Part shown: piece by piece, positions 1 through 12,099 of the stretch | Numbering within the stretch: the first letter of the stretch is position 1 | Layout of the letters: every line of letters begins with the position of its first letter | DNA from: Hemerocallis citrina | Lineage: Eukaryota; Streptophyta; Magnoliopsida; Asparagales; Asphodelaceae | Direction of reading: 5' to 3' | Assembly: GCA_017893485.1 (NCBI GenBank) | Contig: CM030362.1 | Span: 39,650,984-39,714,983, forward strand | DNA length: 64,000 nt | Position numbers and translations under genes: made by a program | The notes under the pieces: generated by a model | What the model was told of the DNA's origin: nothing | Seen by the model: only the letters and a program-made list of their open reading frames with translations | The model's database searches: none

Positions 1-2323
1 AACTTGCCTTTGAGGAATGCACTTTGAGAGGAGGAAACAAGTGAGGGAAGCAGTGGTCCAAGTCTGTTAGAACGGGCCTTCGTGGAGATCTTGAAAGAGC
101 AATTGCGAAGGGTGATTGGCCTAAATTCAGATACTTGATTAAATCCCTCGCATTTAGGAATAACCATGATGTCTGCATAGTTCAGCCCGTCTAAACTTCC
201 ATGTCCTAAATAGATGTCTTGGAGGGGTTTAAAAATATTAGGTTGAAGAGTATCCCAAAATTGATGAAAGAAGCTCATCAAAAACACGTCAGGACCCGGC
301 AGTTTATCTGATCTCATATCAAAGACTGCTCATTTGATCTCTTCCAATGAGAAAGGGGCTTCAAGATGAGAGAGATCAAGTGTGGAAGGGTAAAGAGAGG
401 ACCAATATGTACTAAAGTTTGGATATCTCTGTTGGCCACATATACTAAAAAAATGATCCTCAAAACAGGATCTGATAACAGCAGGATCTGAAATCAAAGA
501 ACCTTCATGATAGATAGAATGAATAAAATTTCTTCGACGCCTGACATTTGCAATGCAATGGAAGAACTAGTATTGACATCTCCTTCCCTAATCCAAGTCA
601 CTCTGGATCTTTATCTCCAATAGATTGTTTCAGCATGGACTAGATCATTGTATGATTTAGACATAGTGTCATATTCCTCTTGCTCGGAAAGAAGAAGAGA
701 TTTGGTCTCATTGATTATATCCAGGGCTTGGATCTTAATAAGATGATCTTTCTTCCTAGAACTAATCTTCCCAAAGCGATCCTTCTTCCAGACCTTTAGT
801 CTTTTCTTCAGCAGCCTGAGTTTTGAAGCAAAGGCATCTACTCCTGATCCTCTGGTACTGATGTTTGCCCACCATGTGCACACCGTGGGCTTGAAAGAGG
901 AATGCGAGAGCCAAGCTTTTTCAATCTTGAAGGATATAGCCTTAGGCGCTAAAGTCAGGGTGTTGAGGGCAATCGGGCAGTGATTTGGGGCCACTATGCG
1001 GAGAGCAAATTTAGCAAAGTTCAGGAACAACAAATCCCATTCCTTAAAAATCAAGAATCTGTCAAGCCTAGCCATAGAAGGATTATAGCGCAGATTCATC
1101 CAAGTGAATTTTCTACCTTAGAGTGGCAGGTCAATAAGATGTAGAGATTGAATAAGGTCTCTGAAAATATTCATCTCTCTAAGGGAACCTATCCCTCCCA
1201 ATCTTTCATCATTTGACATAGTAATATTAAAATCTCCACGAAGGACCCAACAAGGCTTGACAAATGATCTTCTTTGAGCAATTTCATGCTAGCACACTTC
1301 TCTGTCTTCCTTATCATGAGGAGCATATACATAAGTAATTGACCATTCATTGCAAGAAAGTCTCTCCTTCAAAGAGATAGAAACAAAGAAGATATTTAAC
1401 GCAGAGTAAATAAGATCAAGTAAATTATCATTCCAAACCATTAAGATACCACCACAAGTATCAATTGCATCAAGAATCACCCATTTGGTTATAACAGTTC
1501 ACCCTATAGAAGTGAGTTTTCTCTTACTAGGCTTCGAGAGTTTGGATTCTTGCAGGAAGAAAACTGAGAATGAATTCAGCTTAATCCTATTTTTAATTAG
1601 TGAGCATTTATCAGGACGGCCGAGTCCTCTGACATTCCATGAACCAATCTTCATTTGGGCAAATTGTAGCACAAAAATATTGAATACCAAGATGCAGAGA
1701 GTGCAAAAATAGAAATAAACAATTCATGACCACAATTAGAACGTCAAGAAAGAGGTTATGTTGGCCGATCAGGGCCAACAACTGCTTTCTCAGAGTTTCT
1801 AATGATTGCAATGGCATGCTGGTGCTTGGGTTCAACCCCCAGTGGTTTGGCAATGTCAGTGAGGTGTGCACTATCTAATTTAGGAAATGAATGCTTATGG
1901 AAATTAGAGCTAGACTGACTAGTACCTCTACTCTTTGAAGATGTTTTAACTCTCTTAGAAGTGGCGAGATGTTTGAGGAATAAGGATTTGATGCAGGCCA
2001 CCTTCTTCTTCTTCTTCTTCTTGGAGACCATATCTTCAAAGCCTAGAGGGACTAAAGTAAATTCCGTCGAGCTAGAGGAGGTATCTTTAGATTTTTCGCA
2101 GTCACAAGAAAGTTCAAAATTAGAGCCCAAAGAGCCTGACAACTTGGCCCACAAAGATTTATGAATTTAATTTTTTGGCCCTCCTATTCAATCTGCACTA
2201 AATCCTCAATTGCAAGCTGTTTGGCTTGATTCCAAAATCTACATGCAAGATATTAGGAACTACCAACTTTGCTGAGTCCAAATCTAGTGACTCCGAAAAT
2301 TTTGCTTCGCTATTTGCACCTTC
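1..2323 (-). pseudogene. LINE (L1-type) retrotransposon remnant, 5' half
   Basis: Read on the - strand, this is the 5' part of a plant L1-type element; the 3' part lies outside the window. A lysine- and serine-rich linker (about 2154-1756) leads into the start of an endonuclease/exonuclease/phosphatase domain near 1654 (MKIGSWNVRGLG, then FLQESK). Pieces at 1480-1289 and 1099-611 continue the endonuclease and the region between it and the reverse transcriptase. From about 600 to 1 come scraps of the reverse transcriptase N-terminus (a DKLPGPD-like stretch near 290). Several frameshifts and stops make it inactive. The 5' end is cut by the LTR starting at 2324. Family assignment rests on motif order; subfamily unknown. 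Confidence 0.85.
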
Positions 2324-4828
2324 TGTAATGTCCCAAAATAAGATAAAATATTTTATTATGTATATTAATTATATTTTTACTAAGTTGAGACTTGAATGGA
2401 TTGGTGCATGATTATTGAATTGAATAACCATGCACATTTGTGCACTAGGGTTAGGGTTAATGTATGGTGACTTAGGGTTAGTAACCTAGGGTTAAAGTTA
2501 ACCCTTATCCTAATCAAACCTTAGCACCAATCTTGTTGAGATCCAAAGGGGGACATTGTGTCATGTGAGGCTCTTCATGAAGACTCCAAGTTGACTCTTG
2601 AAGCTTCTAGTCTTGGTGTGTTGGCATTAATCTCACCAATTCACCTCCACTAACTCACTCTTCTCATCCTCACCCTACACCCAAGTTGGCCGGCCCTAGC
2701 TTCAAGAGGGGAAAACCTAACTCCCACTTCACCCTATAAATACCCATTTCACTCACTCTCTTATCCTCTTTTCACTTGTTCTTGTTCTTGTGTACAAAAA
2801 AAAAGCTAGAGTTTTTATTAGTAAGAAATCAAAAGAGATTTTAGTAGTGTAGAAGAGTAGTAAAAGTCAAGTAGGAGCAAGGTGCAATCTCAAGGAGCAA
2901 GGAGCAAAGCATACAAGGAGTTTCTTGCAACTACAAAAGTGGTGATTTCTCTAAAAAAACTCTAAACTTTAGTTCTTTTGTGTGTATGTTATTTTTTTAG
3001 CATAAGGTAATAGTTAAGAATTTGGTGGTCATTTGTGAAGGAATTAGCTTACTAAGAAAATGATAAGTTAAGTAAGAAAGAACAACTCTTTCATGATCTG
3101 TTTTTGCTAAGAAACATGTTGTGATAAGTAGCTTAAAGAATTTCTAGATCTTATGGTGTGGAATTTTGAACTCAAATTTTTAGGGCTAGTTCTCCCATGA
3201 AACTAGAGCTTACATGGATTTTTTCATAATATTTGGAGGCCATTTAATAGCCCAAACATTAGTCCAAATTTCGGACAGTAACTAGTTGAAAAAGCTGTTG
3301 CTTGAGAGAATTTGTCATGACTTCCAAGAATCATTACTCAATTTTGGCTGGGTATTTTCAGCTGAAAATTATCATGGATGCTATTGTATGTGTCTACAAC
3401 CATAATCCCAAATTTTATATTTTTCTGAAATTTTTTGATGCCTCAAAATAATTGTTAAACTACAATTGTTCAGTAGACAGAGGCTGTGTCTGTCTGCTTG
3501 GGAACTGAAGTTCCACTATGCATAGCTGCTTGTGTATACATGAGATTGTACTGAAAATTTTTCAGTAGCTTTTAGTATGAGTGTAAATCCTATTTCTAAA
3601 ATTTTATATTTTTTTATGATATATGATGAAGTCTCAAAAATGAATTGCATGTATGAGTAAGAGTTCTGCCTGAAATGCAGTAAGATTTTTGTTCCATGTT
3701 CAAAGAGTCATAACTCTCGCGTAGTAGGATTTTAGATGAAATTTTTGGACACAATGGAGTGGTGTATGTCTAGTTATAGATTCTTAAATTTCATGAGCTT
3801 TGGGCAAAGGGTTGATTTTATATGGAATTTAGACTAGGCTGTGTCCAATACCTTGTGCTGATTGCATAGTCTGTACATTTGTGATTTTTTGGAAATATTT
3901 GTTTGGAATTTATAAAGTAATGAACTAGGGACTTTGAGTGGAGACTCTAAGCTTTCCAAAAAGCCCAGAAACTTGTAATTCAAAGTTGTGTAGTAATTAA
4001 TATGATTTTTGGAAGTGCTGGACAGATGCAGCCACCTTTAGGAGTGGTCCCTTTGCATGTGTATGACTTGTTCTCAACTCTCAAGTGTTGAATTGAGAGT
4101 TAGGGGGTATTTGTATACCCCAATACTTGTTTATTTTGGTGTCTTAGGTTGTTTAAGATACGAATAGTGACTTGAACGACATTTGAGTTGTCGACCTTGT
4201 CTAAGTTAGTTGCCTACACTTATCAACCATTAGGCCAACTTGGGGACTTCCGCCTTAACAATTGAAAGTGACTAACTTGGGTGCCGAAGAAATCATAGGA
4301 GATGATCACGGGCCGAGTTTGAGGACGAGACTAAAGGGAGGAAGTGGCGAGCAAGTGATCGCGTCGCCGGAGCCGCAGGTTGATATACAGAAACGAGGAT
4401 TTCTAGTACGGAAACTGCTTGAGACTAGGCATAACTTAGACTAGGAATCAGTTGGTGACCATGCCCTTGTAACATGTCTAGGTAGACTTAGTGTCAGTTA
4501 GATTTTTCCGTCACCTATATACCGCATTAGTTTCTAGCAACTAGTAGTTGGGTTTTATACTCTCCTGTCATTAGGGATACATGTTGCGGTGCGCATCTTG
4601 CATTGTTGATTCCTAAAGTATCGTGGTAAGAACGGGGTGGGATTTCCTGGCGGATATGGGAAATTAGACCTTCGAGGCCGTCAAGTTCTATGCTTGTAGA
4701 CACGAATGGGTCATATGGGCTGCGGTCCTGTGAATCTTCGACACCATAGGTATGCTGCGGTGTATCTTTAAGTTCGTCATGACTTTTGAGTGGGATCCGA
4801 GCGTCAGGCACTAGTAGCAAACCGAGAC
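2324..4828 (+). mobile_element. Probable long solo LTR, gypsy (Tekay/Del-like)
   Basis: The stretch begins TGTAATGTCCC directly after LINE sequence and has no coding content. A TATAAATA box lies near 2746 in a context resembling an LTR promoter, followed by an A-rich leader and a long AT-rich body, then a GC-richer tail (4260-4828). It could end at GAGACA near 4828, but no clean target-site duplication is visible (CCTTC before, CCACT after), so the right end is a guess. Very long LTRs with this kind of beginning are known from Tekay-type chromoviruses; the lineage is inferred. The short ORFs inside it look accidental. Confidence 0.5.
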
Positions 4829-4839
4829 ACCACTAAGGT

Positions 4840-4985
4840 ACTGTTCTTTTTTTCTCCTCTTATAAGAGGTTACCTCTTATAAGAGATTTACAGTAAGAAC
4901 CTCTTGTAAGAGCTTCTTTTGGAGGTGTTCTTTTTTATATAAAAATAACCTCTTATAAGAACCTCTTATAAGAGATTTCATGAGT
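4840..4985. repeat. Cluster of CTCTTATAAGAG palindromes
   Basis: Four to five copies of the 12-bp palindrome CTCTTATAAGAG, or one-base variants, lie within about 120 bp (near 4857, 4873, 4900, 4950 and 4964), with GGTACTGTTC-like and GGAGGTGTTC-like pieces beside them. The stretch can fold on itself. It may be a small MITE or the centre of a decayed inverted repeat; no duplication at its ends could be seen. Confidence 0.5.
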
Positions 4986-5138
4986 TTATGAGAGTTGGTT
5001 GGTGCACTCTACGTGGTGAAGTGGCAGATGTGCTCTTCATGAGAGTGAGAAGTACTTGGATTTTTCATGAGAGTTGGAGAGTGACAGAGATAATGCGATG
5101 TAAGATTACAATAACATGAAGCATTGTGTATTTGGTCC

Positions 5139-5149
5139 AAGTGGGAGAT
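5139..5149 (+). other. Polypurine tract of Copia fragment
   Basis: AAGTGGGAGAT lies immediately before the LTR start TGTTAGGATTG, the normal place of a plus-strand priming site in a Copia element. About 150 bp of non-coding internal sequence may precede it. Confidence 0.65.
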
Positions 5150-5805
5150 TGTTAGGATTGTGGCCTCAAATATACATAGGCACGAGAGTTCTTAAAGTTG
5201 GAAAAGAAGAGAAAACGAAGACAGCAAGAGAAGGCAACAGCATCTAGAAGAAGTGCAGCTAGAGCGGGACAGTTGACTGTGCAGTCGACCGATCATGCTT
5301 CGAGAGTTGGTGTGACTCACTGTAGTCGGCCGCAATGGGGTGCGGTCGACCACGAGCGGTGCTGTATGTTATATTTGGGCTTCGGGTTTATGGTCCAATT
5401 TGTGTTTATCTTTTAGGTTTTACTAGGGATATAGATATATATATATATATATAGAAATCTTCGGTTGCACATTACTTTGGTGAGCACTCCGTGAGCACTC
5501 ACGAACTAGAGACCCTATGAAAAATCCGAACCGCTCATATTGTTCCATATACCTTAGATAGCCTAACAATAAAAAATCAAGTAATTTGAAGTTCATTTAC
5601 CCATGGTTTACATCATCACAAAATTATATGGCTGAAAATTCTAACAGCTTGATGGATGGGCAAATGAACTTCAAATTACTTGATTTTTTATTGTTAGGCT
5701 ATCTAAGGCATATAGAACAATATGAGCGGTTAGGATTTTTCATGGGGTCTCTAGTTCGTGAGTGCTCACGGAGTGCTCACCAAAAGTAGTGTGCAACCGA
5801 AGGGA

Positions 5806-5847
<42 letters not shown>

Positions 5848-6146
5848 CTGTAGATGTGAACTCTAGAGTTAATCTAATCAGGATTGGTGAACCGTTATCA
5901 TTGTTCAACTTCAAGACCGGTATGTGCCGAGTGTTTCACAGGTAAGAGAGGGAGAGAGAATGAGAGTAGTAATCTCTTTATAATCTTTGTATTTCTTAGG
6001 GAATAAGAAGTATTGGTTATCCCTGCATATTATTGTGTTCTTGTGAGATCTTGCGATTATTACAATGATTTTTTTCTTAATTCTTCTCGTTCTTGAAAAG
6101 TTTTCGTTACTTGTACTGTATGTGTGTGTTCTACTATTAGCATTAC
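5150..6146 (+). mobile_element. Copia LTR, interrupted by a MITE
   Basis: It starts TGTTAGGATTGTGGCC and matches, in the opposite orientation, the LTR at 22355-22966. Landmarks shared by both are the start, a run of GTCGAC-type motifs about 120-200 bp in, and a tail close to TTCTACTATTAG. The excess length over the 612-bp copy (about 385 bp) is explained by the MITE and TA tracts at 5430-5846. No second LTR or coding region of this copy is present, so it is an old remnant. The exact right end is uncertain by about 10 bp. Confidence 0.75.
5452..5810. mobile_element. Fold-back MITE in a (TA)n tract
   Basis: The two ends are long inverted repeats: CTTCGGTTGCAC at 5459-5470 pairs with GTGCAACCGAAG at 5791-5802, and the pairing runs on through GTGAGCACTC-type sequence and further in (an AAATTACTTGATTTTT stretch has its complement near 5573). 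On both sides lie (TA)n runs (about 5430-5452 and 5810-5846), as expected of an element that inserts into TA microsatellites. It has no coding capacity. The family is unknown; Micron-like elements behave this way. Confidence 0.8.
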
Positions 6147-7060
6147 GAGTTGTGGCGGATATTATGACACCACAAAACACCCCAATTTTAGCAATTAAAA
6201 TTCAAGATCCAAAATGGGGGAAAAAAGACGGTTGAGGGGAATTTAGATAGATCTCTCTGGGTCAGGGGTACGTTTGTAATTACCGTTGAGTTGTTCTGTC
6301 TAGGTGTCCACTTGGAGTCAGATTATGTTATGAAATTCTGAAGAAATATGATGGACCCATTTTGCATGTGACTTCACATTGGAAGCATTTCAACTCAACC
6401 ATGTTGGGCATCTTCCCACTGCTCAAACTTCTTAAGCCTCATAACCATCAATGAAGACAATCACAATTTCTACACCACCATCATCATACCCAAAAAAAAT
6501 TCAAGAATTTCAAACTAGTACAAATGGGCAATATTGCAGTATTCTCCAAAAAATAAAATATTACTTTTTTCTTTTCTGGTCTGTTCACATCTACTTACAT
6601 TGCTAAGAGCTCAAGCTGTGATTCCTTTTACAACACCCAAATAAAGAAATCATGGTTGGTATTTTCTTCTCTTTATATATATATATATATGATGGGTTTA
6701 TTACTAATAACTAAGATATTCTTTGGTCGCTATTGGGTTCCCTCTCCACTGCAAAAATGAGCATAAATTCCCTGTTGCTATGTCTTATTAGCTCAACGGC
6801 TTAAATGCATTGACATGTGTTCTCTATTTGCGGCAAGATTCTCTTGTTATGCACTGAATGAGTAAGAAAAGCTCCTCTACTTTCCAATTACCTTCCTTTA
6901 TCTATCCCTATTGTGGTTCTCCCTGTCTGCCTTTCCATAGCCTTTTCTCCATAGCAACTTGTATAGCTTAATTGTATCATATCATGACAGCTAATGCATA
7001 TTAGTGTATTAGTGGATTCAGAATCATGGTTTTTTTTTTTTCTGCATATTCTATTGCTTA
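6147..7060. other. Intergenic region upstream of thioesterase gene
   Basis: No gene or repeat could be recognised. The part nearest the gene should hold its promoter. A short (TA)n run lies near 6677-6690. Confidence 0.4.
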
Positions 7061-7068
7061 CATTTGTG

Positions 7069-7076
7069 TATAAATA
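7069..7076 (+). promoter_or_regulatory. TATA box of thioesterase gene
   Basis: TATAAATA, about 90 bp upstream of the start codon at 7167, followed by a short leader. Spacing and sequence fit a plant core promoter. Confidence 0.65.
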
Positions 7077-7166
7077 GGGTTTGCTTGGTTCTTCTTTCAT
7101 TCAACAGAGCTCATAAGCGAAAGTGTTGTGAAGCTTTAAGAGTCTGCATCTGTTTTATAGCAAAAG

Positions 7167-10100
7167 ATGAACTATGGAAGCAGCTCTGGTTCGCGAAATT
7201 TCATTTGGGTTTCAAATTTGTTGATTCATAAGTATAAATGTGTATTTTGATGCAAGTTGGATATCCAACTAATGCAGGTGCTAGGATTATGCGAAGCCCT
7301 TTTGAGTTCGGAAGGACCCATGTTGTGAAACCCAAGGGGAGACACCAGGCTACTATTGTCTGGCTTCATGGATTAGGTGATAATGGATCAAGGTAATTGT
7401 CAATGCCAACTTCAGTTATTAGCGACACCATAATTTTGATTTTTAAAGATTTCGATGCTATGTTTAGTTGTTGCCTACATCTTGAATGAGGAACCATCAA
7501 CATACTCTAAGTTGGTGATTCAGTACAGAAATCATTGCTAAAAATGTGTAAGGTCTATTATAACATAACAAAACTCTTACATCTCGGTTGCATAGCGTCT
7601 CGTTAAAGTATTTAAGATAGGCTACTTGGAGAGTGTTAAAGATTAATATTTTTTTTGGTTGTAATAATTGTGTCTTCTACTTTATTCTCTGCATTACATG
7701 AAAGAAATCTCCGTACACTTATTCCTAGTATTACCTTTTGGTTTGGATAAAGGTAATGAAAGGAGGTGGGGGATGTGAAAGCTCTACTAAAAGTAACAAC
7801 CTAACTACGATGAATTCAATAAAACAAAGAGATAGAGACTATTTTGGATCTATTTGTTCTGGGGAAATTCTTGTTCTACTTGATTGGATTAAAGAGAGTG
7901 CCCCAACCGTGCGTATAATGAAACAAACCAGTAGTAGTTTTCGCTTGTAATACCTTTCTATTCTCTTAGTGAGTGTAAGGCATGGAGAAGGACCATCACA
8001 AACTAAACAGGAATATGCCTTTAGGCTTACGGGGTGTTTGGTTGCACGTAAAACTTTGTGAAGTTGTAAGATTACTGTAGAGAAAAGAAAAGAAATATAT
8101 GGATTTGAGTTATGAAATTGTATTGTATTGCAAAATATAGAGGAGAGAGAAAAAATATTGATGTAAAGGGTTATATGGAATTATTTAATTAGATAGAGTA
8201 AAAAGTAGAAGAGAGAAAATATTTTTTTTTGCTACAGTAGCATTAATGTAGCGCTACAGTACTCTTTCGAGTGCTTTCAACCGAGTTCCTCCCTATCTCT
8301 TCTGATCTCTTTTTTAACTACTGTAGCGCCAGTAGCACCAGAGCACTACAGTGCTGAATTAAAATCCAAACGAAATCCAAGTGAAACAAACCAAATTTGG
8401 AACCCATTTCGCTGGATTGGAGTTCGGGGATTTATTTTCACGGATTCCAAACACCCCCAATAATTCGCTGTTCTGTGCCCATTTTGCATAGCAGGAATTT
8501 TTTTGGTCTGTTACATAGATTGTTTTACTTGACTCTAGCAAAGAATGTGAACTGCACCTTTTTTGTAGCATTAGGCTATTAGCATCTTCTTCTTGTCACC
8601 ATGTTGTAATCGCTCTGGAGGTTTCATAACGTGGCAAGAGTGAAGCTTCAGATGTGTTATTCTTGCAATCATATCTCCATTTCTACATAAATATTCAATT
8701 CAGTTCATGAATTGGTTTGGATATATCAGGAATTGGTGTCAGTTCAAAAATACTAGCTAATATCATAAAATAATGAGTAACAAATTATTTTTATAGTTAT
8801 AGATAGAAGGCAACGTCAAATAGTTTTCCTCAATAAAACTTTGTTTACTTTATACCCTAAAATTGTTCAGATGATTTTGAGTACCCTTGAACTGTCTTTC
8901 TGCATGTTTAAGCCTTAAGTAGTATATGGGCTAATTAAAATCCAATTATTTTTTAAGAAGTCGGAAGAATGTAAACTCTGATATCTTATTTTCTTTTGCA
9001 GCTGGTCCCAACTCTTGGAAACACTTCCTCTACCAAATGTAAGCTTAAGAACATTTTCTTCATTCAACCAAATTAAAACATCATACAAATTTTTTATATA
9101 AGAAATCCTTCTTTTGTCTGCAAATTCACTCAATTTAGTTTGCGATTGAGTTTACATGTAAATAGCATAATTTCACTGAAGATAATTATGTGCAGATCAA
9201 ATGGATATGCCCTACTGCTCCAACTAGGCCTGTTGCAGCTTTTGGTGGATTCCCTTGCACTGCTTGTAAGTTCGCTTAATGAGTAACTTGCTATCTAGCA
9301 TGTTTTAGCTAAAAATCAATGTATAGCTGATATGGAACCTTGTATTTCTGAATTGTATTCTAGGGTTCGATGTCGGGGACCTTTCTGGGGAGGGTCCTGA
9401 TGATGTTGAAGGAATGGATGCTTCAGCTGCTCATATTGCAAATCTTTTGTCATGTGAACCTGCTGATGGTAAGCTTCTTTGAAACTCCGATATTAATTAC
9501 TAATGTATGCATGGGCATTATGTGTATAAGTATTTCTTGAGAAAATAGATAGGTAACTTAGCACAATGGCATAATTTATTTTGAGATGAAAGAATTATCA
9601 ATAATGAGTAACAAATTGAAGCAAAAATAAATTTAGAATCGGTTTCTAGTTTTAGAAATAATGTCAGTAATCCTTAATTCCTTATAGACAAGAATTACTA
9701 GTGGTTCTCATTCCTTACCAATAACTACTTTTTTCGTCCTCAAATTGATACTAACCACCTAACTCGTGCAGATTTTGAATGTTCTTCTAACTTTTGCATT
9801 TTCAAAGATAATTAACACCAGTGTCTGCTTGCTCACAGTCAAGGTTGGGATTGGTGGCTTCAGTATGGGGGCTGCAATAGCACTCTACTCTGCAACTTGC
9901 TGCACATATGGGAAGTTGGGGAATGGCAGTCCTTACCCAGTTAACATTAGCGCAGTTATTGGACTAAGTGGTTGGCTTCCCTGTTCAAGGTATCTCCTCT
10001 ACAATTTTCTCATCGCCGGTTCTGGTCTCTTTATTTCATTTTTGGTATTCTTGTATCTGCCTCTAATGGAGGGAGCTGTTTCTGTTGTTAGGAGTTTGAG

Positions 10101-10687
10101 GAATAGGGTTGAAAGTTCTCAAGATACTCTACGAAGGGCTGCGTCCTTCCCAATTTTGATGTGCCATGGAAAAGGTATCTTTTGTTATGCAGCTAATCTA
10201 ATTTTTGACTTCTCACAATTTCTTTTCTTATTTCCATTGATATGTTGGATTGGTATATGATTGTTTTTGCAATTTGCATGTTACAGTGGAAGTGGCTCAT
10301 AGGCATTACTATTTCCTTTTTGCATGCTTGTTTGTAGTTTGCTGTTCAAATTCATGTATTGGTAGTAACTTCATTTTTTATGAGTGATGACTTATTTCCA
10401 TATGTTTTCTTTGAAGGGGATGATGTCGTCAACTATAAACATGGAGAAAAATCTGCAGAGACTTTAAGAGCATCTGGATTCCGAAATCTCACTTTCAAAC
10501 CTTATAATGGGTATGCAATTAGCTGTTTTGAGACCTAGTTTTTTTTTAACTGAAGGAAATTCTCTTCATTTACGAGTTCTTTAAAAAAAATCTTCATCGC
10601 AGGCTTGGCCACTACACTATCCCAGAAGAGATGGATGATGTTTGCAAGTGGTTCACGATGAGGTTAGGGCTTGATGGGTCTCGCTAG
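7167..10687 (+). CDS. Acyl-protein thioesterase (alpha/beta hydrolase), 9 coding exons
   Basis: Coding exons: 7167-7188, 7278-7392, 9002-9038, 9196-9265, 9364-9468, 9839-9989, 10092-10174, 10417-10510 and 10603-10687. All joins are GT/AG and keep frame, giving 253 residues, the usual size for plant acyl-protein thioesterase/lysophospholipase-like carboxylesterases. Family marks: LHGLGDNGSSW near the N-terminus (oxyanion region), nucleophile motif GGFSMGAA with Ser125, the acid in KGDDVV (Asp197 likely), and GLGHYT with His229. Family enzymes hydrolyse thioesters of S-acylated proteins, or related esters, in the cytosol or at membranes; the substrate here is unknown. There is no signal peptide. 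The short first exon (MNYGSSSG) resembles related plant proteins and is the least certain part. Intron 2 is 1.6 kb and carries a MITE. The gene looks intact and sits between old TEs and a decayed provirus. Confidence 0.92.
8031..8458. mobile_element. MITE in intron 2, GGGGTGTTTGG ends
   Basis: Both ends carry the inverted repeat GGGGTGTTTGG (8031-8041 and, complemented, about 8447-8458). The 428-bp interior holds several CTACAGTAG/GCTACAGTAC-like short inverted motifs and no ORF of note. This terminal sequence is common in plant hAT- or PIF-type MITEs. I could not find a matching target-site duplication, so the superfamily is left open. Confidence 0.65.
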
Positions 10688-11240
10688 ATAATTCGTAACT
10701 GATAGGGCCATCTCTAGGTCTTGAATAACACCATAGAACGAGGAGAAGAAAGTTTATGGAACTTTAATTAATAGACTAGTAGTTTGTGAAGATATGTCGA
10801 ATATATCAGCAAAAAGTGGCATTTTTATCCTTACCTATTTGGTCCTCTTGCGTACCTATACTACAAGTGTACTTATGCTCATTTCCTTTACTATGTCGTT
10901 AATATCGGTGTTCCTAAATGCTATTGGTAGTAAAGATATGAATTTTGTAAGTTCTAAGTAAAAACAGAATCCAGTGGCAGTGGATTTCTGTGGTATGTAT
11001 CTATTTATGTATAATTCTAATGTATCAGTTCTATCTATATCCATAATTTGTACTACATTTTTACACATTGCTTGCATGAGTTGTAATTATGAATAACTCA
11101 GTTTGTCTTCTCTCTTATACATAACGTATCTCCCTATGTTAGTTAATGTATAAATTGGCACTGTTCGTAAAGAAGCTTTGCCTGAACGGTGATTGCTTAG
11201 AACTCTTTAAGCTATGCACGAATACTTCTCTCCACGAAAA
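10688..11240. other. 3' flank of thioesterase gene
   Basis: Holds the 3' untranslated region, probably a few hundred bp and AT-rich, and spacer up to the decayed provirus. No further gene seen. Confidence 0.4.
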
Positions 11241-11256
11241 TTTTGAGTTTTGTTTG

Positions 11257-12083
11257 CTACATTAGAATGTGGCTTCCCTGTTCAGTGGCTACTGGAAGGA
11301 ATTTGTCTCTTAACTTTATGTCTTTTAATTCACAGCACATATTTCTAAATCTCATTGCTCTTCTTTTCAGGATTAGCTTATCAAATTCTTCAGCTTTGTA
11401 TGACACAATGTTAGATGATCCATATATTACTTGAGTAGTCATCGCTATTTTTATAACATGTTTTGCTGGAAGTTTTTCATTTTCTTCAAAATATTCATGG
11501 ATTGCTGAATACATTATAACATATATTTTTGAGGCATTTGTAAGACCAAAAATAACTCTTGGTTGCCTTATATATTTCTCTTGGCAATTGGATAAGTTCT
11601 TCACATTCTCTGAACGGATAGATACAATGAATAAGTCTTCTTTCAAATAGTGCTCGCGTTGTTCTTGGATTGGCTCCTGGTAGGATGATGACCTTGCTCA
11701 TATGCTACAGTGATATAGTTTTGATAAATTGGTTCACCTCAGTTACTTGGCATAATTTCTCTATATATTGTAAAAATAATATTTTCTTTGATACTTTGTA
11801 GGAGATTTCTCAGTGAGTTATGTCTCCTTGTATGTAGTTTTATTTGAGGACGTATTTGCTTCTTCTTTTAGGGAATATATAGGTTCGCCCATTTCACTCA
11901 TTTTTTACTAACATTGTCCACTATATTTTCTGTGGATGCATGCTGATTTATGTGTTGGTAGAACAAACTTTGGAGTCCGCATATTTATAATTGTAAATGA
12001 TTAAATGCTTCATTTATTTGCTCCACAATTTTCTTGAGAAAAACTATATCATGTTCCATTTGCTGGACTCTATTTTCCATCCT
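11257..12083 (-). pseudogene. Endogenous pararetrovirus: downstream ORF of unknown function
   Basis: After the stop that ends the polymerase polyprotein (about 12100), a new frame opens with a Met near 12080 and a predicted coiled coil (heptads of V/I/L/M over about 30 residues). It is broken, but a 129-residue frame (11646-11257) remains. Position fits the second ORF of florendoviruses or the last ORF of other Caulimoviridae. No motif was recognised, so no function is given. Stops and shifts show it is dead. Confidence 0.5.
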
Positions 12084-12099
12084 GCAAAAGCAAAATTGT

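Noticed and set aside
5139..6180. Polypurine tract, LTR and primer site in a row, suggesting a tandem LTR-internal-LTR array
   Set aside because: The sequence after the LTR end (GTTGTGGCGGATATTATG) does not match TGGTATCAGA well enough to call a primer site.
7738..7950. ORF in intron 2 of the thioesterase gene
   Set aside because: No family resemblance and no splice support; the real exons on both sides keep frame without it.
8028..8461. PIF/Harbinger origin (TTA duplication) for the intron MITE
   Set aside because: The left flank has TTA one base away but the right flank does not; no 3- or 8-bp duplication matches.
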